From Pseudomonadota bacterium (lineage in GTDB: Bacteria; Pseudomonadota; Gammaproteobacteria; Steroidobacterales; Woeseiaceae), in assembly GCA_022563255.1 (NCBI GenBank), contig JADFNS010000006.1, positions 1 to 64,000 of the forward strand: a DNA stretch of 64,000 bases. Direction: 5' to 3'. Shown piece after piece: positions 1-9,560 of the stretch. Below the pieces are notes generated by a model. The model worked only from the letters and a program-made list of their open reading frames with translations. It ran no database searches and was not told the DNA's origin. The position numbers and the translations under genes were made by a program. Positions within the stretch are counted from its first letter, which is position 1. Every line of letters begins with the position of its first letter.

Positions 1-2
1 AC

Positions 3-434
3 GGCATCGACCTGTGGTTTGATGCGGACACAATTTACTCTGTAGCCGACGTCTATGCCGTTATCTATCTGAGCTACGAATATGGGCCGTGGAACGAATA
101 CGCAGTGACGGAAGACTTCACGCTCTTTGGTACGTCTGGCAGCGATGATTACGTGATCGAAACCGAGCTCATTTCCGGTTACGAGACGGGCAGCTACGAC
201 ATACTCATCGAATTGTTCGACGCATATGACGGCAGCTTTGTTGCGGACATCGGGCCCGATTTCTCGTCCGAATTGTCGCTGCTACCGCTGGAGGATGCAG
301 GCCGGGATGCCGTCGGGGAGCCACGAATCGTTGTCAATTCGGGTGGCGGGGGATCTCCGGGGTGGCCGCTGCTGCTGGCACTGACCGTGGTCTGTCTAAT
401 AAATAAACGTCATCGCATGTCGACTGAGGTTTAG
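3..434 (+). CDS. C-terminal part of a secreted protein with a GGGGSPGW + TM + basic tail sorting signal (choice-of-anchor / GlyGly-CTERM-like), truncated by window start
   Basis: Open frame runs from position 3 into ORF 105..434; ends GGGGSPGWPLLLALTVVCLINKRHR, a Gly-rich/TM/Arg-Lys C-terminal anchor signature. Confidence 0.6.
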   Translation, partial: GIDLWFDADTIYSVADVYAVIYLSYEYGPWNEYAVTEDFTLFGTSGSDDYVIETELISGYETGSYDILIELFDAYDGSFVADIGPDFSSELSLLPLEDAGRDAVGEPRIVVNSGGGGSPGWPLLLALTVVCLINKRHRMSTEV

Positions 435-538
435 GTCGTTGCGTGCGCACCACGAGCAGTGTGCATGGTAATCACCCCTAAAAATAGCTGACGTCAAAAG
501 TAGAATTTTCTCGTAAACTGAACGCAGGAGATTCTCAA

Positions 539-842
539 ATGAAAACATCGAGATACAGTGATAGCCAGATTCTATCGATTCTGAAGCAAGCCGAATGTGG
601 CACGCCAGTACCGGCTCTTTGTCGGGAGCACGGTATGAGTAACGCCAGCTTCTAGCGCGCAGCCTGCCCTTGGGGTATAAGTGGCGTGCAAAATTTGGCG
701 GGATGGATGTCTCACTGATGAAGCGAATGAAGGAACTGGTAGACGAAAACCGGCGCTTGAAGAAGATGTACCCAGAGGGCATAAATATGCCGATGAGCGA
801 CTGAAAGCAGAAATTGTTCAGGAGGCGCTTGCAAAAAAGTGG
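539..842 (+). pseudogene. IS3 orfA (HTH), disrupted by 23-bp and 17-bp insertions
   Basis: MKTSRYSDSQILSILKQAECGTPVPALCREHGMSNASFY | KWRAKFGGMDVSLMKRMKELVDENRRLKKMY | [18 protein letters not shown] restored only when 655..677 and 771..787 are removed. Confidence 0.85.
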
Positions 843-1658
843 TAAGGCCGTCTCACCGTAAAGAGATGGCCCAGAAGGCGGTTTCAGCACGCGGCCTCAG
901 TGTTCGCTTGGTGTGCCTGGCATTTGGCATCAGCGAGACCTGCTACCGTTACCGGCCGATACTGTCGGACGAAAATGCGGAGATTGCAGACTGGCTTATT
1001 CGCCTGACCGACAACCACAAGGATTGGGGCTTCGGTCTATGCCGTGATTACTTGCGTAATGTGAAAGGATTTGAGTGGAATCACAAGCGTATTTACCGCA
1101 TTTACTGCGAGCTGGAACTAAACCTGCGGATCAGATCCAGGAAACGAATACAGCGAGAAAAGCCGGTGCCACTGGCGGTACCTGATGAGCCCAATGACGT
1201 TTGGTCAATGGATTTTATGCATGACCAATTGAGCGATGGTCGTTCGTTTCGCCTGCTCAACGTGCTTGATGACTTTAACCGCAAGGGATTGGGCATTGAG
1301 GCAGACTTTTCATTGCCGGCGGCGCGTGTTATTCGTGCTCTGGATCAGATTATTGAATGGCGCGGAAAACCCAAGCGGCTGCGTTGCGATAACGGCCCGG
1401 AGTTCATCAGCCAGGATCTGGAGAAGTGGGCGGACAAGCACGACATCCGACTTGAGTTTATCCAGCCTGGCAAACCGCAGCAGAATGCCTACGTCGAGCG
1501 CTACAACCGCACGGTACAGCTGGCTAAGCCAATACCTGTTTGAGTCCATCAAAGAGGTGCAGGACTATGCCACCGGGTGGCTTTGGTTTTACAATCATGA
1601 ACGGCCCAACAAGGCCAATGGTGGCTTGCCACCGAAACATATGCTGAGTGCAGCATGA
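839..1658 (+). pseudogene. IS3 orfB transposase (rve integrase core), frameshifted near 1515
   Basis: [35 protein letters not shown] in one frame; continuation [42 protein letters not shown] in another. Confidence 0.9.
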
Positions 1659-1970
1659 TCTCTGCTTTTGGTGTCAGTTAAAAAAGGGGGGATTACCCTA
1701 TGGCCACGAAAGCGGATAGTGGATTTCTAATTCGCCTCGGATTCCGGTTGGTCAGTGACTTCACGGTCATCGAGCTGTCGTTCGCCTTCGAACCCTCACG
1801 CATGGCCAATCGCATTTGCCGTCAGGATCATTACACCTGGAAGACAATATGCGAAACAGGCGAAGCCGTATCTGCAAGTGATGGAATTAGTATCAATGTC
1901 GAATTCGGCATCGAAACCATCGGCGCACTCACTTGCCGGGAAGGATCCTTAGAGATAGGAGGTATGATGA

Positions 1971-3239
1971 TCACAGCTTACTTCCCATGGTTGACAAACC
2001 GGTGCCAGGCGCTTCTGGTTTTTTGAAAGGTGTGGATACGGTTTCCGCCCAGACCAGTTCCTTGGCATATTGATCATCCAGTTTGACCTGCAATTGGGTA
2101 CCCAGTTCCGTGAGCTCTACTGGCAGCATTGCATACCCTATATTGCAACCCATCGCCGGGGAATAGAAGCCGGACGTAACATAGCCAACAACATTATTAT
2201 CATGAAAGACATGATAAAAATCGGCCGGATACCAGTCAATTGGCTTGCCGCCCATCTTAATACCCGCCAACTTGTGCGTGATGCCTTTGTCCGCAATATC
2301 TTGCAGTGCATCCTTTCCTATGAAATTTTCTTTTGAAAAATCTACTTGCCAGGCAAGACCACATTGATAAGGATTAGTTTCAACATCTATATCTTGACCC
2401 CAGGATAGAATGCCGGCCTCGATACGACGGATATGCCCAGGTGCGATGACTCGCAAGTTAAACTCTTCCCCTGCTTCTAATACCGCATTCCACATTTCAT
2501 CCGCATGTATTGTGGCGTCATAGAGAAAAATCTCATATCCCTTTTCCGCAGAGAAACCCGTTTGACTGAGGATCACTTTGAGTCCATTTAGATCTGTTTC
2601 CATGAGGCCGTAATACGGAATATTCTTTACGCTATCGTCAAACAGCTTAACCATTAGGTCTATGGATTTGGGACCCTGGATCTGTACTGGGCAGACATCG
2701 ATTTCATTGACATCGACATCGTAATCTGTAACTGCCTGAATGCCTTGCAGATAAATGCCAATGTCACTATCTGAAAGTGAGAACCAGAATTCGTCATCCG
2801 ATAGTCTGAGCAAAACAGGATCATTAAGTATTCCACCATACTGGTTGCACAAGATCACATATCGCGCTGTACGAGGACTAATTTTGTCCACTGATCGGGT
2901 AATAACCAGATCGACAAATTTTGCGGCATCAGATCCAATCACTTGTATTTGGCGTTCCACAGCGACATTCCACATCGAAACATGCTCGGTCAGATACTCA
3001 TATTCCTTCAATAAACCGCCTTCTTCTTTCGGTATATAGGCTCTTGGGTGATAGATGCGATTATATATTGTATAACACCACGCTCCAGCTTCCTGCGATA
3101 GATGATGGAAAGGGGATTTGCGGATACGCTGAGATATCAGCATCTTTGCGTCATGATCGCCACTGTTACGGAGATTTACCGGCACACGGCGTTCGCAACT
3201 TACTTGGTTTGAACTTACAATACGTTTGTTCGGCGACAT
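1971..3239 (-). CDS. GcvT-family aminomethyltransferase resembling DMSP demethylase (DmdA-like)
   Basis: ORF 1971..3344 with HVSMWNVAVERQIQVIG, GGILNDPVLLRL, FSLSDSDIGIYLQGI, GLLSWGQDIDVETNPYQCGL; likely start at an internal Met (3239 or 3143). Confidence 0.7.
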   Translation of the reverse strand: MSPNKRIVSSNQVSCERRVPVNLRNSGDHDAKMLISQRIRKSPFHHLSQEAGAWCYTIYNRIYHPRAYIPKEEGGLLKEYEYLTEHVSMWNVAVERQIQVIGSDAAKFVDLVITRSVDKISPRTARYVILCNQYGGILNDPVLLRLSDDEFWFSLSDSDIGIYLQGIQAVTDYDVDVNEIDVCPVQIQGPKSIDLMVKLFDDSVKNIPYYGLMETDLNGLKVILSQTGFSAEKGYEIFLYDATIHADEMWNAVLEAGEEFNLRVIAPGHIRRIEAGILSWGQDIDVETNPYQCGLAWQVDFSKENFIGKDALQDIADKGITHKLAGIKMGGKPIDWYPADFYHVFHDNNVVGYVTSGFYSPAMGCNIGYAMLPVELTELGTQLQVKLDDQYAKELVWAETVSTPFKKPEAPGTGLSTMGSKL

Positions 3240-3438
3240 GATAAATGCCTCGATATTGTTTAGGTTGTCGATTGTTTTTGATTTAAGAGATGTTCGTAAA
3301 ACACTATAATAAAGTCTCCTAAGATGACATATTATTTTGAACAAATTGCAAACCTAATGCGACAAAACAAGTTCTATTTGCGACCTTAAACCCATTGTTC
3401 TTGGAGTTAAGGTCAAATCTGGTGTTTCAGAAGTTTCA

Positions 3439-4080
3439 TCAAGCGGCAATCTGATCGACTTGCATCACTTCGACTCCGTCCTTAAATTTAATTCCGGTGA
3501 CCAGTTTGGCGAGGTAATCGAAACCGCGTAGTCGTCTCCAATTCTTCTCGGCGCACTGACCGAGTTTGAACATCATGTGCAACATGCCGTCACGAGTCAG
3601 GCAGCCTTTCGAGCGTTTGGTCCGATGTCGGATGGTCGCGAAGGTGGATTCAATCGGGTTGCTGGTTCGAATGCTCTGCCAGTGCTGTGCCGGAAAATCG
3701 TAAAAAGCCATGAGCTCCTCGCGATCTTTTTGCAGACAAATGGTGGCCTTCGGATATTTGGCCTCGTAGGTTCGAATAAACAAATCGAATGCCTTCTCCG
3801 CCTCTGCCTGGGTGGCGGCCTGCCAGATATTATGCAGCGCCTGCTTCGCTTTTGCCTGGCCCGATTTCGGCAGGCAGTTGAGCACGTTCATGGTCTTGTG
3901 CATCCAGCAGCGTTGCTGGCGAGACTCGGGATAGACCTCCTCCAGCGCTGCCCAAAAACCCATTGCGCCATCGCCGATAGCCAATTCAGGAATATTCATG
4001 CCGCGTGATTTGAGCTTCAGCAGCACCTCGCGCCAACTCTGTGTCGATTCCCGCACACCGTCTAATACTACGATGCTTTT
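3439..4080 (-). pseudogene. IS256-family transposase, C-terminal portion (N-terminus missing)
   Basis: GVRESTQSWREVLLKLKSRGM, IGDGAMGFWAALEEVYPESRQQRCWMHKTMNVLNCLPKS, SNPIESTFATIRHRTKRSKG. Confidence 0.85.
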
Positions 4081-4199
4081 TTTGATCGATTCGAGGAGTT
4101 GGCGGAACAACCCTATTTGTACCAAGCTGTTGATGAGTGGATCTAGTGTGCGACATCTTGGGTGAGAATCTCCGATAGTTGCCGTTGGGATTTCTGTAA

Positions 4200-4536
4200 T
4201 CCTCAACCAATTACGCAAAACTCCCGCAAGATCATTTTGAATTCCAGTGCTGCCGCGTTGGATGTTTGCGATCGCATGAACCGCATCGTGACGATCGAGA
4301 TTCTCATCGGTCAATCTGTGAAGCGCTGCTTCGACGGGCGTTTGTTATCCCAGTGCTATCTGATTCTCAACAATTACATGCAGCAGGGCATGGGTGTATT
4401 CGTCCGGCAGTTCTATGTCTGCCTCTTGGTGGTACTTCATCACCATGCTGACGCGCTCATCCTCATCGAGCAAGCCCCATAGCTTGGCGTCGACTTCGAG
4501 CATTGGGTCATAATTCTGCATATTATTCGGACACAT
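4200..4536 (-). pseudogene. Small conserved protein fragment (HALLHVIVENQIALG...TPVEAALHRLTDENLDRHDAVHAIANI), with in-frame stop, fused downstream to the IS256 fragment
   Basis: ORF 4345..4536 ends ENQIALG*; next codons QTPVEAALHRLTDENLDRHDAVHAIAN continue the same protein into ORF 3439..4314. Confidence 0.55.
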
Positions 4537-5883
4537 CTGTCAGTGAAGTTAATTTCAGTTCATTCCACATCCAGCTGCTGTCATACGGTTCCTGTCCAGC
4601 TTCCGCAGCACGGTGCAGTTCATTGTTTTCCAGATATTTTAACCACTCGATGACTTTTCGCCGCCCAGTTTTGTTCCTTGCACTTTGCCGCGGGGTCTTG
4701 TTACCAAGCGCTGGAATGGGTTCATCCAGAATTTGGCGGTAATGCTGATCCAATGTGTTATGGACAATCTCCTCCTCGATTCTCGGATCGATGGTGTTTG
4801 CAGCATGCTTAGGGCAGGGCCAATGAGGTTGTCCAGTAGCTCCCGCAGTACATCTGTTCCTCGCTCCGCTCGTTCCAGCGAGTTGGTGAAGAGCGTAAGC
4901 ACGTCCTTCAGTTCCAGCGTGCCACTGATCGGGCGTTGTCCTTCGAGCGACGTGTCAAAGCCCATACCACCTGGTGGCTCTTCACATATTGCTTTCGGTT
5001 CCGGTAGCCAGATCCAGGCATCCTCTTGCGGGCCGCTACGATTCCATTCAGCGGCGGCGTCCAACCGCCCTGCAATATCCGCAGCCTTTCCCTTCAGAAA
5101 TGGAAATCGGGTTTCACAAAACACAAGAGAAGCACCGTCACGATTAACTATTTCAGGCAACGGCGCTTGCATTTGTTCCAGAATGTGTACTAGCCAGACG
5201 GCAGTGAAGGCGGGGCAGGCATCCCTGAGAAACAGGTCATCCGGACTCTCCGGAGATGGCAGGTTTGCCTTGGGGTTCGTGTCAGATATGCGTGAGCGCC
5301 TTCTACGAAATCTTTTTCGCGATTTCGTCAGCACACTTAGTAATTCTTGCGATGCTTCGTGGGGGAACGGAAGGATGCCACCGGAAAAAGTATACTTGCC
5401 ATTCGTATTCAAGACGCGAGCCGCGATCCGATCCCACTTGACCATGTTAAGGGTGCCCATATTTTCATGAACGCGGATCGCTTTTCCGCCACGGACCAAG
5501 TCGGTCAATTCACAATGTTTGCCGGGGAAAACCTGGGTCACTTCGTAAAGACTAAGAACGGAATTTCGAAGCTGTTGCAAATAGCGGCGGCTGACTACGC
5601 TCTCGCGCCAGCCACGACGTGCCAAGTAATCGTCGACTATGTTTTTGTTACTCGGTGACAAATTTTGGCTGAGAAAATCTTCGAACACAATACCAAACAG
5701 CATGCCGCCGTAATCGCTCTCCACAATATTCTGGTGGAATTCCCCTGGACTGATGTCGACATGTTTGCGAACGGCCGCAAAATGGGCATCGAAGACAATT
5801 GATAGTTCATCCGACCATTCAGGTCGGTCTGCCCAATTCTTCATATTGCGCACGGCTTTATCGATATCGTGTCGTTTTCCCAT
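4523..5883 (-). pseudogene. Hypothetical protein with C-terminal LDEPIPALGNKTPRQ...W domain (SEC-C/DUF2384-associated style), frameshifted
   Basis: ORF 4639..5883 continues in another frame as DQHYRQILDEPIPALGNKTPRQSARNKTGRRKVIEWLKYLENNE...SSWMWNEL (ORF 4523..4753). Confidence 0.5.
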
Positions 5884-5952
5884 GCGCTAGCTCCGCGTGC
5901 GAAATTGCACCTAACTCAGATTACAGATATTCCCTTGTGCGCATTATCGAAT

Positions 5953-6597
5953 TCATGGTCTGAAATTCTTGACCGTTGTTCTAGTTCGTACCTCTACTTG
6001 CTCGGGCCGTAAGTGCGTGTACCGGCTCAAGGTTCCCCAGCTATCGTGTAACGTGAATTGTTGTACCTCGACAATGGAATACCCCGCCTCGAATAATCGA
6101 CTCGTGGCTTCATGGCGCAGGTCATGAAAACGTAGGTCGTGAATTTCAAGGAGTTTGCACGCCTGGCGGAAGGCGCTGCCGATTGATCGCGGTTCATACG
6201 GAAATATCCTGTCCTTGTCGTGCAACTGCCAACATGCGATTTCCCACGCATCCGGCGTGTATTTGAAACGTCGAATTAGGTCTCGTTCGGTTGGGTGTTT
6301 GAGATCACGGACGGCTACAGTTTGCGATTCTTCATCGTTATCGCTGAAGAGGAGGTCAGTGATTTCGCTCTGTCGTCGTGCGGAGAAAATCGCAAACCAC
6401 ATGATGTCATTCATCGGTATGTTCGAACGTCGCTTGTCACGACGCTCGAATAACTCAGTCAGTGCGTTGAGTTCATCAGCGGTCGGTCAAACGTCCTCGA
6501 CTCTCGATGAACGATCTCGCCGTCACGCTTGACTCGAACTTCGCCGAGATACGCTAGACTGCCGTCTTTGCGTTGACGGGTTCTGATTGTGGCCATG
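5953..6597 (-). pseudogene. Tyrosine-recombinase integrase, disrupted (N-terminal and catalytic parts in different frames)
   Basis: MATIRTRQRKDGSLAYLGEVRVKRDGEIVHRESRTFDRP (6459..6597) and SARRQSEI...HDLRFHDLRHEATSRLFEAGYSIVEVQQFTLHDSWGTLSRYTHLR (5953..6414). Confidence 0.85.
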
Positions 6598-6751
6598 GAA
6601 ATACTCTCAAATCTGCTGATTTCGGTGCGACATGAGCCGATTTCTGGTGCGACACGGTGCGACATGCGCTCGAAGTCATACTAAAAGGACGACAACAGGT
6701 ACAAAATCAGTACAAAATAGTTAACAATAACTTGTTGATTTAAAATAGAAT

Positions 6752-7774
6752 ATGACCAATAAGGCCGCTATGCAAATGCGTTCAAGAATAGCCGTCGCCC
6801 CCATGATGGACTGGACCGATCGTCATTGCCGCTACTTCCTGCGCCTGCTCAGTCCGAGCGCGTTTCTGTATACCGAAATGGTAACGGCAGCTGCCATTCA
6901 TCACGGCGATGCCGAACGATTTCTGCAATACAACAAAGACGAACACCCCATCGCGCTGCAATTGGGTGGCAGCAATCCTGAGTGGATGGCGAGTGCGACC
7001 AGAAAGGCGGCCGCATACGGTTACGACGAAATCAATATCAATGTCGGTTGTCCGAGTGATCGTGTACAGAGTGGTCAGTTCGGCGCGTGCCTGATGGCCA
7101 GTCCCACAACAGTTGCCGATTGTTTCCGCGCCATGCGGGAGCAGGCAGACACCCCGGTTACCGTCAAGACACGCATCGGTATCGATGACAGGGACAGCTA
7201 CGACTTCCTCAAAACGTTTGTCGATGCGTTGGTCGAGGCAGGTTGCCGCAAGTTTGTCGTGCATGCACGCATCGCAATACTGGATGGCTTGAGTCCGAAG
7301 GACAATCGCACCGTACCGCCGCTAAATTACGAACGCGTGTATCGCCTCAAACGTGAGTACCCGGATCTTGAGGTCGTCATCAATGGCGGATTGGCAGATG
7401 TCCATCAGGTCGACGAAGTTCTACAGCACGTCGACGGTGCGATGATCGGTCGTCAGGCCTATCACCAGCCGTATTTTCTCGCTGAGCTGGAGCATCACTT
7501 TAATCCTGACCGGTCACTGCCGGAAAGACGCGAGATCGTTGAGCAGATGTTGCCATACATCGATTCCGTTGTTGCCGCTGGCGTGCCATTGGCGCGAGTG
7601 ACCCGGCACATGCTGGGCTTGTTCGCAGGTCAGCCCGGGGCCAGGGCCTGGCGGAGATACATCAGCGAGCACGCCCACGTCCACGGTGCCGGAACGGAAG
7701 TACTGGTCAATGCACTAAACTCTATGCCTCTCGCCGCCCAGACCGCTACAATGCAGGCCATTCGGAGAACCTGA
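6752..7774 (+). CDS. dusA: tRNA-dihydrouridine(20/20a) synthase DusA
   Basis: RIAVAPMMDWTDRHCRYFLR, NINVGCPSDRVQSGQFGACLM, VKTRIGIDD, FVVHAR; full-length 340 aa. Confidence 0.95.
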   Translation: MTNKAAMQMRSRIAVAPMMDWTDRHCRYFLRLLSPSAFLYTEMVTAAAIHHGDAERFLQYNKDEHPIALQLGGSNPEWMASATRKAAAYGYDEININVGCPSDRVQSGQFGACLMASPTTVADCFRAMREQADTPVTVKTRIGIDDRDSYDFLKTFVDALVEAGCRKFVVHARIAILDGLSPKDNRTVPPLNYERVYRLKREYPDLEVVINGGLADVHQVDEVLQHVDGAMIGRQAYHQPYFLAELEHHFNPDRSLPERREIVEQMLPYIDSVVAAGVPLARVTRHMLGLFAGQPGARAWRRYISEHAHVHGAGTEVLVNALNSMPLAAQTATMQAIRRT

Positions 7775-7795
7775 AAAACGGACGCAGTCAGACCT

Positions 7796-8620
7796 ATGAG
7801 TGCCAAATCTGCAAGTAAACACCTGACCATGGCTGAGCAAGCGGACATCCATGAACTCTACGAGTTGTCGGTGCAGAACGTGGAACACGAAGTCGAGTTT
7901 CTGCAAACGACGTTCAAACAGCTGACTGGCCGTACGGCTTACCTGTTTCGTGAAGACTTTTGCGGTACCGCGAGTGCTTCGTGCGAGTGGGTCCGTCAGG
8001 GCAAAGAGTTTCAGGCGATCGGTGTCGATATTGACGCAGCGGTGCTGGAGTGGGGCCGCGCCAATCGTGTCGGCAAGCTAGACATCGAGGATCGGGCCCG
8101 GGTCAGCCTGATCGAGGCGGACGTCATGGTGGTCGACACGCCCAGGGTTGACGTGCTGGCTGCATTCAATTTCAGCTATTTTATTTTCGATACGCGCGAC
8201 ACACTGCGGGCGTACTTCGAGCGTGCTTACGAGGCAACGAACGACGGTGGTGTATTTTTCTGCGACATGTTTGGCGGCCCCGAAGCTCAGGAAGAGCTCA
8301 AAGAAAAGACCAAGTACAAGAAACACGGTTTTTCATACATCTGGCATCAGGCTAAATTTCACCCGGTCAGCAATTTCATTCGTTGCCATATCCATTTCAA
8401 GTTCAAGGATGGCTCGAAAATCAAGAAGGCCTTCACCTACGAATGGCGGTTGTGGTCAGCTCCCGAGATTCGCGAGCTGCTGCTGGAAGCCGGATTTCGC
8501 AAGGCGACGCTCTACTGGGAGGGCGAGGATGAGGACGGCGAAGGCAACGGTGAGTTCACGCCGGATGAAAAAGGCGAAGCCGATCTTGCATGGATTGCTT
8601 ATATCGTCGCTGAAAAATAG
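7796..8620 (+). CDS. Class I SAM-dependent methyltransferase
   Basis: FREDFCGTASASCEWVRQGKEFQAIGVDIDAAVLEWG ... AFNFSYFIF. Confidence 0.8.
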   Translation: MSAKSASKHLTMAEQADIHELYELSVQNVEHEVEFLQTTFKQLTGRTAYLFREDFCGTASASCEWVRQGKEFQAIGVDIDAAVLEWGRANRVGKLDIEDRARVSLIEADVMVVDTPRVDVLAAFNFSYFIFDTRDTLRAYFERAYEATNDGGVFFCDMFGGPEAQEELKEKTKYKKHGFSYIWHQAKFHPVSNFIRCHIHFKFKDGSKIKKAFTYEWRLWSAPEIRELLLEAGFRKATLYWEGEDEDGEGNGEFTPDEKGEADLAWIAYIVAEK

Positions 8621-8651
8621 TAGTACTATTAGTGGCTTGTCGCTATAAGTT

Positions 8652-9560
8652 GTGGGCCGTGTAATGGCGAAAGATCTCGAAGTTGCAATTCTGTTTGCCG
8701 ACGTTGTCGGCAGTACGCAACTGTATGACAAATATGGCGATACCAGGGCCAGCGAGACGGTGGCGGCGTGCCTGGACATCATGAAAGACGCGACTTTCCA
8801 GTTCAGCGGCACCGTTATCAAAACCATTGGCGATGAGATCATGGCGACTTTCGGCACGGTCGACGAGGCCATGGGCGCGAGTGTCATGATGCAATCGCGC
8901 ATTACCACGGTGGGCAAGAAAGAAGGCGGAATCCCGGTACAAATTCGCATCGGTTGTCATTTTGGCCCGGTGGTTCAGGAGCAGAACGACATTTTTGGTG
9001 CCGCGGTACACACGGCCAACCGCATGACGTCACAAGCGAAAGCCGGACAAATCGTTATTTCCGGCTCTACGGTCGAGCACATGAGCACCGAGCTTCGCAA
9101 TCAAGCCAGGCAGATCGATGTCGCCACGGTACGTGGCCGTCTCGACGAAGTCGCGTTGTTCGAATTGGTCTGGCAACCGGACGAGGCAACCAGCATGTTG
9201 CCCACGATCGAGTGGGAGACCCGGTCGCGCAGGGCCTCGAAATTGCTCTTGAATTTCCGCGATAAAACAGTGGAAGTCAGCGATAAGCGCAAGAGTATTA
9301 ACATTGGGCGCGCCGACGACAATGATCTGGTCATCAAAGGCAATCTGATCTCAAGAATTCACGCGAAAATCGAAATGCGGCGCGGCAAGTTCATGCTCGT
9401 GGATCAGAGCACGAATGGTACTTTCCTGCAGAGCGCGCAGGGACAGGAAATCTTCGTGCGTCGGGATTCAACGGTGCTTGGCGATGAAGGCACGATCGGA
9501 CTGGGCCGCACCGAGGCGCCTGATTCAGACCGCGCGATTCGTTACAAGACGCTGGAATAG
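8652..9560 (+). CDS. Adenylate/guanylate cyclase (class III) with C-terminal FHA domain
   Basis: ILFADVVGSTQLYDKYGD, IKTIGDEIMATF; FHA core INIGRADDNDLVIKGNLISRIHAKIEMRRGKFMLVDQSTNGTFL. Confidence 0.85.
   Translation: MGRVMAKDLEVAILFADVVGSTQLYDKYGDTRASETVAACLDIMKDATFQFSGTVIKTIGDEIMATFGTVDEAMGASVMMQSRITTVGKKEGGIPVQIRIGCHFGPVVQEQNDIFGAAVHTANRMTSQAKAGQIVISGSTVEHMSTELRNQARQIDVATVRGRLDEVALFELVWQPDEATSMLPTIEWETRSRRASKLLLNFRDKTVEVSDKRKSINIGRADDNDLVIKGNLISRIHAKIEMRRGKFMLVDQSTNGTFLQSAQGQEIFVRRDSTVLGDEGTIGLGRTEAPDSDRAIRYKTLE

Larger units (their letters stand above)
466..1698 (+). mobile_element. IS3-family insertion sequence, degenerate
   Basis: Imperfect terminal inverted repeats TGGTAATCACCCCTAAAAATAGCTGACGTCAAAAG / CTTTTGGTGTCAGTTAAAAAAGGGGGGATTACCC flank orfA and orfB with DDE motifs. 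Confidence 0.9.

Noticed and set aside
1700-2026. ORF right of the IS3 end
   Set aside because: No recognisable family, starts at the IS boundary and overlaps the dmdA-like gene end; probably non-coding or unidentifiable relic.
4685-5470. 261-aa plus-strand ORF
   Set aside because: Antisense to the 4523-5883 pseudogene, Ser/Arg-rich composition typical of shadow ORFs.
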